DNA of 34,380 bases from DAOUKH01 sp034421515 (GTDB taxonomy: Bacteria; Chloroflexota; Dehalococcoidia; SHYB01): the NCBI GenBank assembly GCA_034421515.1, contig DAOUKH010000038.1:1-34380 (forward strand). The letters run 5' to 3'. A program made the translations under genes and the position numbers. Shown here in pieces: positions 24,228 to 31,850 of the stretch; the stretch's first letter is position 1; each line of letters opens with the position of its first letter. The notes under the pieces are model-generated. The model ran no database searches. It saw only the letters and a program-made list of their open reading frames with translations, and was not told the DNA's origin.

Positions 24228-25022
24228 TCAGGTCACATGGCCGAGGCAGAGCTCGGCGAGATCGACGGGGCGCTCCAGGTCGAGGGCGTGGCCCCCTGGC
24301 AGCGTCTCCAGGCGGGCGTTGGGGAGGGCGTCGGCGAAGGCGCGGGCGCAGGCGTTGGGCACGACGGCGTCCTCCGTGCCGGCCACCACCAGCGCCGGGG
24401 TCTCGACTCCCGCAAGCAGGCCGGGCAGTGCGCGGTTGTACATGTAGGGACGCCAGGCGATGCGCGTCGACATCTCACGGTCGGTCTCCCACGCCTCGAG
24501 CTGCTCGAACGGGGGCTCAGCGCCGTAGACCGCCTCGAACACTGCCGGGTCGCTGAACATCTGCTTAGCGTAGGTCTCGGAGTTCACCAGGAATTGGTCG
24601 AAGATCTCGCCCTCGCTCGGCAGGATGCCCATCGGGTTCACCAGCACCAGCGACTCGAACCGGCCGTGGTCGAGGGTCGCCATTTCGGCGGCGAGCCAGC
24701 CGCCGAATCCGTGGCCGATAACACGGACGGAGGCAAGACCCAACGCGCTCAATAGGGCCTGATGGACGGCGGCCACGTCGCGGACGCTTTCGAGCCAGGT
24801 CCAGGACGCGGCGTCGGAGCCGTGGAAGCCGGGATGCGAGGGCAGGTAGACGGTGAAGCGCTCGGCGAGGTGGGCCTCGAAGCGCCCCCAGCCGGGATGC
24901 CCGTTGTCGCGGTGCAGCACCAGGAGGGGGTCGCCTTGCCCCCCCTCGATCAGGCGCAGGGGACGGCCGAGCACCTCGATGTCGCGCTCGGCCGCGGGCG
25001 TGGTGGTGGCGGGTGTGGTCAC
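24228..25022 (-). CDS. Alpha/beta-hydrolase-fold protein lacking the nucleophile (264 aa)
   Basis: Alpha/beta-hydrolase fold with a clear core: PSHPGFHGSD near 61-70, VRVIGHGFGGWLAAEMA near 99-115, ALVVAGTEDAVVP near 210-222 and LPGGHALDLERP near 241-252. The catalytic acid D218 and His H245 are in place, but the nucleophile elbow reads G-H-G-F-G-G, with Gly at 105 where Ser, Cys or Asp is expected. Ordinary ester hydrolysis is therefore unlikely; a non-hydrolytic, cofactor-independent or accessory role is possible. The GTG at 25022 has GGAG seven bases upstream. A longer frame upstream lacks family similarity. It leads the operon with the long LLM monooxygenase. Confidence 0.82.
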   Translation of the reverse strand: MTTPATTTPAAERDIEVLGRPLRLIEGGQGDPLLVLHRDNGHPGWGRFEAHLAERFTVYLPSHPGFHGSDAASWTWLESVRDVAAVHQALLSALGLASVRVIGHGFGGWLAAEMATLDHGRFESLVLVNPMGILPSEGEIFDQFLVNSETYAKQMFSDPAVFEAVYGAEPPFEQLEAWETDREMSTRIAWRPYMYNRALPGLLAGVETPALVVAGTEDAVVPNACARAFADALPNARLETLPGGHALDLERPVDLAELCLGHVT

Positions 25023-25101
25023 GGATGATCTCCATCGCCCGCCGGGGTCGGGCCGCCGGTCTCGGGCCCGCCTATGTTGCAACGGAAACGCGGCGAAGGA
25101 A

Positions 25102-25133
25102 AGCCCGCCGCGCCTTTCCCGCACAGGCGGGCT
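25102..25133. promoter_or_regulatory. Inverted repeat in a divergent promoter region
   Basis: AGCCCGCC at 25102-25109 and GGCGGGCT at 25126-25133, a perfect 8-base inverted repeat with a 16-base spacer, between the divergent hydrolase-fold and acyl-CoA dehydrogenase genes. It could be an operator shared by both. Chance is a real alternative in GC-rich DNA. Confidence 0.3.
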
Positions 25134-25181
25134 GCGCTACGCTTGCCGCCGGGGGAGAGACGTCAACTCCAGGAGGTTGTG

Positions 25182-26339
25182 ATGGACTTCCGGTTCACCG
25201 AGGCGCAACAGCGCTTTCGCCAAGAGGTCCGCGACTTCCTGGACGAAGAGCTTCCCAAGACCACCGGCGAGGTCGGCATGGGCGCGGGGTGGTCGCCCGA
25301 TTTCTCCAAAGCGCTGGCGCGGCGCGGCTGGATCGCCCTCCCCTGGCCCAAGGAGTACGGCGGCCTGGCCCGCGACCACATCGACCAGGCGATCTTCAAC
25401 GAGGAGATGGCCTACCACCGGGCTCCGATCGGCGCGCACCGCCGCGGCATCTTCTACGCCGCGCCGATCCTGATGATCCACGGTACCGAAGAGCAGAAGC
25501 AGGACTTCCTGCCCCGCATCGCCCAAGGCGACGCCTACTTCTGCCAGGGCTTCTCCGAGCCGAACGCGGGCTCGGACCTCGCCTCGCTCACCACCGCCGC
25601 CGTCGAGGACGGCGACGACTTCGTGGTCAACGGCTCCAAGATCTGGACGTCGGACGCCCACCGCGCCGATTACATCTTCCTCTCCACGCGCACCGACCCC
25701 GACGCGCCGAAGCACAAGGGGATCACCAACTTCATCGTCGACCTGAAGACGCCGGGGGTCACCGTCCGCCCTCTGATCAACATGATGGACACGCACGGCT
25801 TCAACCAGGTCTTCTTCGACAACGTCCGGGTGCCCCGGCGGAATCTCATCGGAGAGCGCGACCGGGGTTGGTACCAATCGGCCCAGCTTCTCGATTTCGA
25901 GCGGTCGAGCATCGCCGTCTTCGGCGGCATGCGCCGCACCGTCGAGGAGCTCTCGGAGCTGGCGCTGGACGGGCCGTGGCGGGGACGCCTCGACAAATAC
26001 CAACGCATCAAGCACCAGCTTGCCGAGCTGGCGATCAAGTGCGAGATCGGCCGGTGGATGGCGTACAACATCGCCTCGATGCAAACCCGCAAAGAGGTCC
26101 CCAACCGGGAGGCATCGACGGCGAAGCTCTTCTCCAGCGAGCTCGGCCAGCACGTGGCATCCGTGGGCATGGAGGTTGTCGGCCTCTACGGCCAGCTGAA
26201 GCAGGGCGCACCCTACGCCCCCTGGAACGGGCGGCTGCACCGCGCCTATGTCTCCGCCATCGCGGCGACCATTGGCGGCGGGACGTCGGAGATCCAGCGA
26301 AACGTCATCGCCACCCGCGGGCTCGGCCTGCCGCGGTAG
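25182..26339 (+). CDS. Acyl-CoA dehydrogenase (385 aa)
   Basis: FAD-dependent enzyme making a 2,3-enoyl-CoA from an acyl-CoA. N-terminal MDFRFTEAQQRFRQEVRDFL, the FAD/substrate segment CQGFSEPNAGSDLASLTT near 124-141, DFVVNGSKIWTSDA near 148-161 and the C-terminal GGGTSEIQRNVIATRGLGLPR are all typical. Where MCAD has its catalytic Glu in the YEGT motif, this protein has Gly, as in many FadE-like members whose base lies elsewhere. The ATG at 25182 has AGGAGG six bases upstream; an in-frame extension upstream is not supported. It could feed the crotonases in this window. Confidence 0.9.
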   Translation: MDFRFTEAQQRFRQEVRDFLDEELPKTTGEVGMGAGWSPDFSKALARRGWIALPWPKEYGGLARDHIDQAIFNEEMAYHRAPIGAHRRGIFYAAPILMIHGTEEQKQDFLPRIAQGDAYFCQGFSEPNAGSDLASLTTAAVEDGDDFVVNGSKIWTSDAHRADYIFLSTRTDPDAPKHKGITNFIVDLKTPGVTVRPLINMMDTHGFNQVFFDNVRVPRRNLIGERDRGWYQSAQLLDFERSSIAVFGGMRRTVEELSELALDGPWRGRLDKYQRIKHQLAELAIKCEIGRWMAYNIASMQTRKEVPNREASTAKLFSSELGQHVASVGMEVVGLYGQLKQGAPYAPWNGRLHRAYVSAIAATIGGGTSEIQRNVIATRGLGLPR

Positions 26340-26399
26340 GGGGTCGAGGGCTATGTCATGCTCGCTTCGGGCGCATTCAGGGAGGCACGGAGGCATCTC

Positions 26400-28061
26400 A
26401 TGTTGAGACCACTGGCAATAGCAGGCCTGGTAATCCTGCTGTCCCTGCCCGCCTGTTCAGGGCCTACTGAGTCCCCTGAGCCAGCCTCCCCGACTCCGTC
26501 TGCCACCGCAGCACGGGAGCCGACAACGGCCTCGACCCAGACGCCGGTCCAGCAAGACGCGGCTGAGCCGACTAAAACACCGGGCCCGGTCGAAGAGCCG
26601 GCAGCAACCTCGGCGCCCACGCCCACCCCGACCACTGGAAGGGCGGCAACCCCGCAACCGAGAGCGACGGCAACTCCACAGCCAACGCCTGTGCCAACAC
26701 CAGCGGCAACGGCCACGTTGGTCCCGAGCCCGGCCAACCCGCCAACCCCGACACCGCTGCCAACCACGACTGCAACTCCACTGCCAACGCCAGCGGCAAC
26801 GGCCACATCGATCCCGACACCGACCAACACGCCAACCCCGACACCGCTGCCAACCGCGACTGCAACTCCACTGCCAACACCGACTCTGGCGCCGGTCCCG
26901 GCACCGAGTAACCGGGAAAGGGGGGTCACCACACGGGACATGGAATACGGCCACACCGTCGAGTTGGCTGACGGTTGGTACCAGGTAGAGGAAGGGCGCT
27001 ACAAGAGCGACTCACCAGTAGGCGACCTCACAATATCGTCCCAATACCTCCCGCGCGAGTACGACTTGGACCAGTTCACCCGGTTGATCCGGTATGGTCT
27101 CCGCGAAGACTGGTGGCCCGGCGCCTCCCTTTTCGAGGTCACATCAGTCGAAGACACCATGGCGGGTGACCAGCCCGCCACGCGGATCCGCTACCGGGTG
27201 CAGGAGAGTCCAGGCTTCTGTGTCATCGACGTGGCCGAGTTGGTACTGGTATCCGAACTCTTGCCCGGCAACCCACAAGGATTCAGGGCCCGTGCTTGGA
27301 TGTGCGAGCACGAGGTAGGGCAGCACGGCAGGGAAAGGGACTCGATGCTGGACAGCCTGCGGCCCTTCACGAAGGAGGCCGAATACTACACGCAGTTCCT
27401 GTCGGTCAACGGAATAGCCGTTAAGGCTGCCGGCAGCGTCGACCCAGCGGCTGTCGAGGCCGGAGCCGATATCGTAGCCGCCATGCTGTCGGGAAGGCAG
27501 GACATCGCCCTGTGCATGGTCCGGATGAGAGGAGATCTGGCCATCACCCCCAAGGACGAGGTGGTGACCTCGTTACCGGAATTCGAGTATGTGGCCGGAA
27601 CCAGCGACTTCACAGGGCGAAGGCGGGACAGCTTCGAGATACGCGGCCTGGGCGCGGTACCGGGCCACCCGGTTACCGCAGCCGCGGAAGAGCAGTTGCT
27701 GGGCATCATCGGGCCTCAGCATCCCTATCACCCATACCGGGGACTCGTCGCCGTGCACGAATTCGCCCACTCCATCCAGAACCTGTGCTTCACGCAGGGT
27801 GACCACGAAGCATGGGACCGTTTCTACCAGCAGGCGGTACAGGCGGGAATCTACGAGGGCAGTCACATGATGGCTAACGTCATGGAGTTCTTTGCGGTGC
27901 TCAGCACGGGGTATTTCGAGGTGACCGACGAGTTGGGAACGGACGGCGACGTGGCAGCGCTGAGAAACCAGTTCCCAAAGGTCTTTGCGGCGCTGGAGGA
28001 GATCTACGGAGACGCCGCTGTCCCGGAGGAGTATCGGACGCGGTTGGAGCGACAACACTGA
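26400..28061 (+). CDS. Lipoprotein with metallopeptidase-like HExxH domain (553 aa)
   Basis: Exported lipoprotein with a signal peptide MLRPLAIAGLVILLSLPACSG, lipobox LPAC with the lipidated Cys at about residue 19. A Thr/Pro-rich stalk runs to about 170. The C-terminal region carries H453-E-F-A-H457, a zinc-binding HExxH, and E496 in VMEFFAVLSTGYF, 39 residues later, a plausible third ligand. The arrangement recalls gluzincin-type or lethal-factor-like putative zinc peptidases, but I cannot name a family. The ATG at 26400 has GGAGG six bases before it; an upstream ATG at 26358 would give a poorer signal peptide. It stands alone between the acyl-CoA dehydrogenase and folD genes. Confidence 0.8.
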   Translation: MLRPLAIAGLVILLSLPACSGPTESPEPASPTPSATAAREPTTASTQTPVQQDAAEPTKTPGPVEEPAATSAPTPTPTTGRAATPQPRATATPQPTPVPTPAATATLVPSPANPPTPTPLPTTTATPLPTPAATATSIPTPTNTPTPTPLPTATATPLPTPTLAPVPAPSNRERGVTTRDMEYGHTVELADGWYQVEEGRYKSDSPVGDLTISSQYLPREYDLDQFTRLIRYGLREDWWPGASLFEVTSVEDTMAGDQPATRIRYRVQESPGFCVIDVAELVLVSELLPGNPQGFRARAWMCEHEVGQHGRERDSMLDSLRPFTKEAEYYTQFLSVNGIAVKAAGSVDPAAVEAGADIVAAMLSGRQDIALCMVRMRGDLAITPKDEVVTSLPEFEYVAGTSDFTGRRRDSFEIRGLGAVPGHPVTAAAEEQLLGIIGPQHPYHPYRGLVAVHEFAHSIQNLCFTQGDHEAWDRFYQQAVQAGIYEGSHMMANVMEFFAVLSTGYFEVTDELGTDGDVAALRNQFPKVFAALEEIYGDAAVPEEYRTRLERQH

Positions 28062-28151
28062 CTCAACCGCCGCAAGCAAGGGCCGGCGGCGATAAGACGG
28101 ACGAGCCAAACCCTTCCTCAAACAGTGGGAAAGAGGAAAAACGATTCTTGA

Positions 28152-28199
28152 AATAGGGCGGCGGCCCCTATTCCACCGAGAGGGATCGTCGGGTACACT
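28152..28199 (+). promoter_or_regulatory. Candidate folD promoter with overlapping inverted repeat
   Basis: Weak -35 TTCCAC (28171-28176), 17-base spacer, -10 TACACT (28194-28199). A perfect inverted repeat AATAGGG-N7-CCCTATT (28152-28172) overlaps the -35 and could be an operator, or a terminator hairpin for the lipoprotein gene lacking a T-run. The leader to the folD ATG is about 70 bases. Confidence 0.4.
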
Positions 28200-28277
28200 A
28201 GGGGCCGTGCGTCAGCCCTCGTCCCTCCCGCCGTACTCGTCCCCACCATCCACGAGCGCCGCGCTCCGGTTGGGCGC

Positions 28278-29186
28278 ATGACCGCTACCCTGATTGACGG
28301 CAAGGCAATCGCCTCGGCCATTCTGGACGAGGCCGCCAGGGACGTAGCCGCGCTCCGCGAAGAAGGCGTCAACCCAGGCCTCGCCGCCGTGCTCGTCGGC
28401 GACGACCCCGCCTCCCACGTCTACGTCCGCAACAAGATCAAGGCATGCGGCCGTGTCGGGGTGGACAGCAGGGTCTTCACGCTGCCGTCTTCTTCGACCC
28501 ACCGCGACCTCCTCGACCTCGTGCATTCCCTCAACCGCGAGGACGCCTTCCACGGCATCCTCGTGCAGCTTCCGCTGCCGCCCCACCTCGACCCGTTCCC
28601 CATCATCGAGGCCCTCGACCCCGCCAAGGACGTCGACGGCCTCCATCCGACGAACATGGGGCTGCTCGCCGTGGGCCGGCCCGGCTTCGTTCCCGCGACA
28701 CCGGCAGGCATCCTCCGCATGCTGCTCCACTTGGGCGTCGACCCGGACGGCAAGACGGTCGTCATCTGCGGGCGCAGCAACATCGTGGGCAAGCCGCTCG
28801 GTCTCCTCTTATCTCAAGAGGTCGAGCACGCCGCAAACTCCACCATCATCCTCTGCCACACGCACACCCATGACATCGGCTCGCTTATGCGCAAGGGCGA
28901 TATCCTGGTGATTGCCACCGGCGATCCGCAGTGGGTCAAGGCCGAGATGGTCCGCCCCGGCGCCGTCGTTATAGACGTTGGTATCAACCGCGTCTCGGAC
29001 GCATCGGCGAAGCGTGGCTACCGGCTCGTCGGCGACGTGGACTTCGAAGAGGTCAAGGAAGTCGCCTCGATGATCACGCCCGTGCCGGGGGGCGTCGGCC
29101 CGGTGACCGTGGCGATGCTGGTGCACAACACGGTACGCGCCGCGCGCCGCAGCTCTCCCGCCTCCCGGCCCGCCGCCCTTTCCTAG
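28278..29186 (+). CDS. folD: Methylenetetrahydrofolate dehydrogenase/cyclohydrolase FolD
   Basis: Bifunctional enzyme interconverting 5,10-methylene- and 10-formyl-tetrahydrofolate, supplying one-carbon units. The active-site Lys is in SHVYVRNKIKACGRVGV. VQLPLPPHL, KDVDGLHPTN, the NADP motif CGRSNIVGKPLGLLL and TPVPGGVGPVTVAML are all present. At 302 residues it is slightly longer than usual: a few extra residues before the ATVTICH-equivalent segment (STIILCHTHT) and an Ala/Pro-rich tail. No clear Shine-Dalgarno is seen. First of a housekeeping trio with the greA-like gene and serS. Confidence 0.95.
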   Translation: MTATLIDGKAIASAILDEAARDVAALREEGVNPGLAAVLVGDDPASHVYVRNKIKACGRVGVDSRVFTLPSSSTHRDLLDLVHSLNREDAFHGILVQLPLPPHLDPFPIIEALDPAKDVDGLHPTNMGLLAVGRPGFVPATPAGILRMLLHLGVDPDGKTVVICGRSNIVGKPLGLLLSQEVEHAANSTIILCHTHTHDIGSLMRKGDILVIATGDPQWVKAEMVRPGAVVIDVGINRVSDASAKRGYRLVGDVDFEEVKEVASMITPVPGGVGPVTVAMLVHNTVRAARRSSPASRPAALS

Positions 29187-29195
29187 GCCCTCTGC

Positions 29196-29225
29196 TTTAC
29201 AAAGGCAAGCGCCCGAACCTATAAT
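29196..29225 (+). promoter_or_regulatory. Sigma70-type promoter for the greA-like gene
   Basis: TTTACA (29196-29201), 18-base spacer, TATAAT (29220-29225). This is the best match to the consensus in the window, just after the folD stop and about 100 bases before the greA-like start. It may also drive serS. Confidence 0.65.
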
Positions 29226-29327
29226 TCTGGTTACCGTCGGGGCGCGCCGCCCTATTCCCTCCTTTGGAATGAGCCTCGCGCCGCCTGCTCCCTTTCGGCA
29301 GGAGCGGACAGGGTGAGGGCTGGCCTT

Positions 29328-29792
29328 ATGACCCAAGAACCTGTCTTCCTTACTCCCCAGGGCATGACCAGGCTCCACGAAGAGCTCGACGATCTGCGGA
29401 ACCGGCGCAGAGCCGAGGTTGGACGCAAGCTGCATGCTGCCCGCGACCTCGAGGTCACCGGCGACGCCCTCGTGGACGACGCCGTCGAGGAGCGGGCAAA
29501 GATCGAAGGCCGCATCCTCGAAATCGAGAATATCCTGAAGCACGCTCAGGTCGCCCGCCATGACCGGCCGACGCAGCGGGCCGCCATCGGGTCGACGGTC
29601 ACCGTGCAGCACGAGGACGGGGCCGAGGAGACCTACACAATCGTGGGCCACCTTGAAGCCGACCCCAGGGCGGGCCGCATCTCGAACGAAAGCCCGATCG
29701 GCAAGGCCATCCTCGGGAAGCGTTCCGGCGACGACGCCCGCGTCGCGGCCCCCGCCGGCGCAACCAAGATCAAAGTGCTCAAGGTCGCCTGA
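29328..29792 (+). CDS. GreA-like transcription elongation factor with altered coiled-coil tip (154 aa)
   Basis: GreA/GreB superfamily protein; canonical members bind the RNA polymerase secondary channel and stimulate cleavage of backtracked RNA. The N-terminal coiled coil (about 8-75: FLTPQGMTRLHEELDDL) and the FKBP-like C-terminal domain (TIVGHLEADP, ISNESPIGKAILGKR) are clear. The near-invariant tip motif GDLxENAEY is absent; residues 41-54 read LEVTGDALVDDAVE instead, about one residue shorter. Cleavage activity may be changed, as in Gfh-type regulators. The ATG at 29328 fits family length; a GTG at 29313 with AGGAG upstream would add five residues. A strong promoter precedes it and serS follows after 53 bases. 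Confidence 0.85.
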   Translation: MTQEPVFLTPQGMTRLHEELDDLRNRRRAEVGRKLHAARDLEVTGDALVDDAVEERAKIEGRILEIENILKHAQVARHDRPTQRAAIGSTVTVQHEDGAEETYTIVGHLEADPRAGRISNESPIGKAILGKRSGDDARVAAPAGATKIKVLKVA

Positions 29793-29845
29793 CCCGCGCA
29801 CACTCCTCACGTGCTCCCTCCGCCGTCCACCCCGACCGAGAAGCC

Positions 29846-31111
29846 ATGCTTTCCCTCGAACTGATTCGCCGCGACCCCGACTCCGTTCGCGCCGCGATGG
29901 CCCGGCGGCACGAAGACGCCCCCATCGACCGGCTCCTTGAAGCCGACGCCGAGCGCCGCGCCCTCATAACCGAGGGCGAGACGCTCCGCGCCGCCCGCAA
30001 CGAAACGAGTAAGAAGCTCTCGCGCATGAACCCCAAGCCGCCGGAGCTGATCGAGGAGATGCGCGGCGTCGGCGAGCGCATCAAGGACCTCGAATCGAAG
30101 AGCGGCGCGCTGGGAACGGAGATCGACGAGATCCTCGCCCGCCTGCCCAACATCGCCGCGGCCAATGTCCCCGACGGCGAGGACGAATCCGGCAACGTTG
30201 TACTGAGCGAGGCCACCGACCTCCCCACGTTCGACTTCGAGCCGCGTCCGCACTGGGAGATCGGCGAGGCCCTCGGCATCCTCGACTTCGAGCGCGGTCA
30301 ACGCATCTCGGGGTCGCGATTCTACACCCTCACCGGCGCCGGCGCCAAGCTCCAGCGCGCCCTCATCCAGTGGATGCTCGACCGCCACATCGACCAGCAC
30401 GGCTACACGGAGGTTTACCTGCCCTACATGGTGCGGGAGCAGACGATCTTCGGCGCGGGGCAGCTGCCCAAGTTCCGGGACAACCTCTACCGCGACGCCG
30501 AGGAGGACTACTGGATGGTCCCCACCGCCGAGGTGCCGATCACCGGCCTCTACGGCGGCGAAATCCTCCCGCCGGGAACGCTGCCGCTGAAACACGTCGC
30601 GTACACCGCCTGCTTCCGCCGCGAGAAGATGTCGGCGGGGAAGGACATCCGCGGCCTGAAGCGCGGCCACCAGTTCGACAAGGTCGAGATGTACCAGATC
30701 GTCGAGCCCGAGGACTCACCCGCCGCGCTGCAAGATCTGGTCGCCCACGCACAAGACATCGCGCGGGCGCTCGGCTTGCCGCACCGCCTGCTGCAACTGT
30801 GCGCAGGCGACCTCGGCTTCGCCGCCGCCGAGTCCTACGACATCGAGGTCTGGGCCGCCGGCTGCGGCGAGTGGCTCGAAGTCAGCAGCTGCTCGAACTG
30901 CACCGACTTCCAGGCGCGCCGCGCCAACATCCGCTACCGCACCGAGCAGGGCGCCCGTCCCGCCTTCCCGCACACCCTCAACGGCTCCGGCCTCGCCCTC
31001 CCCCGCATCATGATCGCCATCCTCGAGAACAACCAGCAGGCCGACGGCTCAGTCCTGGTGCCGGAGGCGCTGCACCCGTACACGGGGTTCGAGCGGATTG
31101 GGGCGGGATAG
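29846..31111 (+). CDS. serS: Seryl-tRNA synthetase
   Basis: Class II aminoacyl-tRNA synthetase charging tRNA-Ser. The N-terminal coiled-coil arm (about 1-105) begins LELIRRDPDSVRAAMARR. In the catalytic core, TAEVPITGLYGGEILP, motif 2 (FRREKMSAGKDIRGLKRGHQFDKVEMYQ, here FRREKMSAGKDIRG and HQFDKVEM) and motif 3 (LNGSGLALPRIMIAILENNQ) are intact. SSCSNCTDFQARR near 350 is typical. At 421 residues it has normal length. The ATG follows the greA-like gene by 53 bases, probably the same transcript. Confidence 0.96.
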   Translation: MLSLELIRRDPDSVRAAMARRHEDAPIDRLLEADAERRALITEGETLRAARNETSKKLSRMNPKPPELIEEMRGVGERIKDLESKSGALGTEIDEILARLPNIAAANVPDGEDESGNVVLSEATDLPTFDFEPRPHWEIGEALGILDFERGQRISGSRFYTLTGAGAKLQRALIQWMLDRHIDQHGYTEVYLPYMVREQTIFGAGQLPKFRDNLYRDAEEDYWMVPTAEVPITGLYGGEILPPGTLPLKHVAYTACFRREKMSAGKDIRGLKRGHQFDKVEMYQIVEPEDSPAALQDLVAHAQDIARALGLPHRLLQLCAGDLGFAAAESYDIEVWAAGCGEWLEVSSCSNCTDFQARRANIRYRTEQGARPAFPHTLNGSGLALPRIMIAILENNQQADGSVLVPEALHPYTGFERIGAG

Positions 31112-31136
31112 GGGGGTTCGCGCGCCAGCGCCAGGG

Positions 31137-31142
31137 TATACT
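31137..31142 (+). promoter_or_regulatory. Candidate -10 box upstream of hicA
   Basis: TATACT 40 bases before the HicA ATG, in the 71-base gap after serS. The -35 is poor. Toxin-antitoxin operons commonly have their own regulated promoter. Confidence 0.35.
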
Positions 31143-31182
31143 CAGGGGCACCCGAAAGGGATAGGTCGGAGCAAGACTGCCT

Positions 31183-31386
31183 ATGCCGAAGGTGCGGGAT
31201 GCAATCCGACTCGTAGAGAATGATGGATGGCGGCGGGTCCGAACAAAGGGAAGCCATCGGCACTACAAGCATCCAGAGAAGCCCGGTCTTGTGACAATCG
31301 CCGGCAAACCAAGTGTCGACGTGCCCATCGGGACATGGCTCCATATACTGAAGCAAGCGGGTCTCGAAAAGGAACAGGGTTCATGA
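31183..31386 (+). CDS. hicA: HicA-family mRNA interferase toxin (67 aa)
   Basis: Small dsRBD-fold toxin of the HicAB type that cleaves mRNA during translation. VRDAIRLVENDGWRRVRTKGSHRHYKHP shows the family helix and the catalytic His H25 in the G-S-H motif, followed by VTIAGKPSVDVPIGTWLHILKQAGL. Length is normal. Its stop overlaps the HicB start (ATGA), so toxin and antitoxin are coupled. It lies 71 bases after serS with a possible own promoter. Confidence 0.92.
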   Translation: MPKVRDAIRLVENDGWRRVRTKGSHRHYKHPEKPGLVTIAGKPSVDVPIGTWLHILKQAGLEKEQGS

Positions 31387-31589
31387 AGTACACCGTCATT
31401 GTTGAAGAGGGACCCACCAGCTACGGGGCCTATGTCCCCGACCTGCCTGGATGCGTCGCGGTGGCGGATACAAGGGAGGAGGTCTCTACGCTCATCCAAG
31501 AGGCCATCGTCTCCCATCTGGAATTGCTGGCTGAGGACGGTCAGCCTATCCCAGAGCCCCGGTCATCGGCTCAATTCGTGGAAGTGTAG
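31383..31589 (+). CDS. hicB: HicB-family antitoxin (68 aa)
   Basis: HicB antitoxin with the partial RNase H-like fold: MKYTVIVEEGPTSYGAYVPD, LPGCVAVADTREEV, and a helix LIQEAIVSHLELLAEDGQPIPEP. It is the short form without a C-terminal DNA-binding domain, so operon autorepression by this protein would need another means. The ATG at 31383 overlaps the hicA stop; a longer frame starting at 31227 lies over hicA and is not real. Confidence 0.92.
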   Translation: MKYTVIVEEGPTSYGAYVPDLPGCVAVADTREEVSTLIQEAIVSHLELLAEDGQPIPEPRSSAQFVEV

Positions 31590-31620
31590 GACAGGCCGCA
31601 CTGCCGCGTAGGAACCAACG

Positions 31621-31833
31621 ATGAAGGACATCAACGCAAGGTTCGAGAACGGGAGAATTATCCCAAAGAAACCCCTCGACGTTACGGAAGCGGAAGACAT
31701 TCGTCCGACTCTGGACGCGGTTGAAGCCAACGTGCAGGCGGCGGATGCCGCGCTCGCCCGCGCCATAGTCGAAGGCCTAGCCACGAGACCCGTTAGTAGA
31801 CGGCGCGTCCTCGCCGTGCTATGGGACCGATAG
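31621..31833 (+). CDS. Small protein resembling AF2212/DUF104-type antitoxin (70 aa)
   Basis: The N-terminus NARFENGRIIPKKPLDVTEAEDI matches the pattern of AF2212-like (DUF104) antitoxins, whose usual partner is a PIN-domain toxin. The C-terminal half (about 36-70) is Ala-rich and helical, ending RRRVLAVLWDR. GGA lies eight bases before the ATG. No PIN or other toxin follows; the next gene is a crotonase. It is therefore an orphan, or part of a three-gene unit with hicAB, 31 bases after hicB. Family assignment rests on a short segment. Confidence 0.6.
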   Translation: MKDINARFENGRIIPKKPLDVTEAEDIRPTLDAVEANVQAADAALARAIVEGLATRPVSRRRVLAVLWDR

Positions 31834-31850
31834 CGCGGGGGAGGCCGCTC

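Noticed and set aside
21647..24556. A 969-codon open frame on the plus strand across three minus-strand genes
   Set aside because: It lies antisense to two clear enzymes (an amidohydrolase and the long LLM monooxygenase) and the hydrolase-fold gene, and shows only the Val/Asp/Gly/Ala bias of an opposite-strand frame in GC-rich DNA.
26351..26956. A Gly/Val-rich minus-strand frame
   Set aside because: Shadow of the Thr/Pro-rich stalk of the lipoprotein gene.
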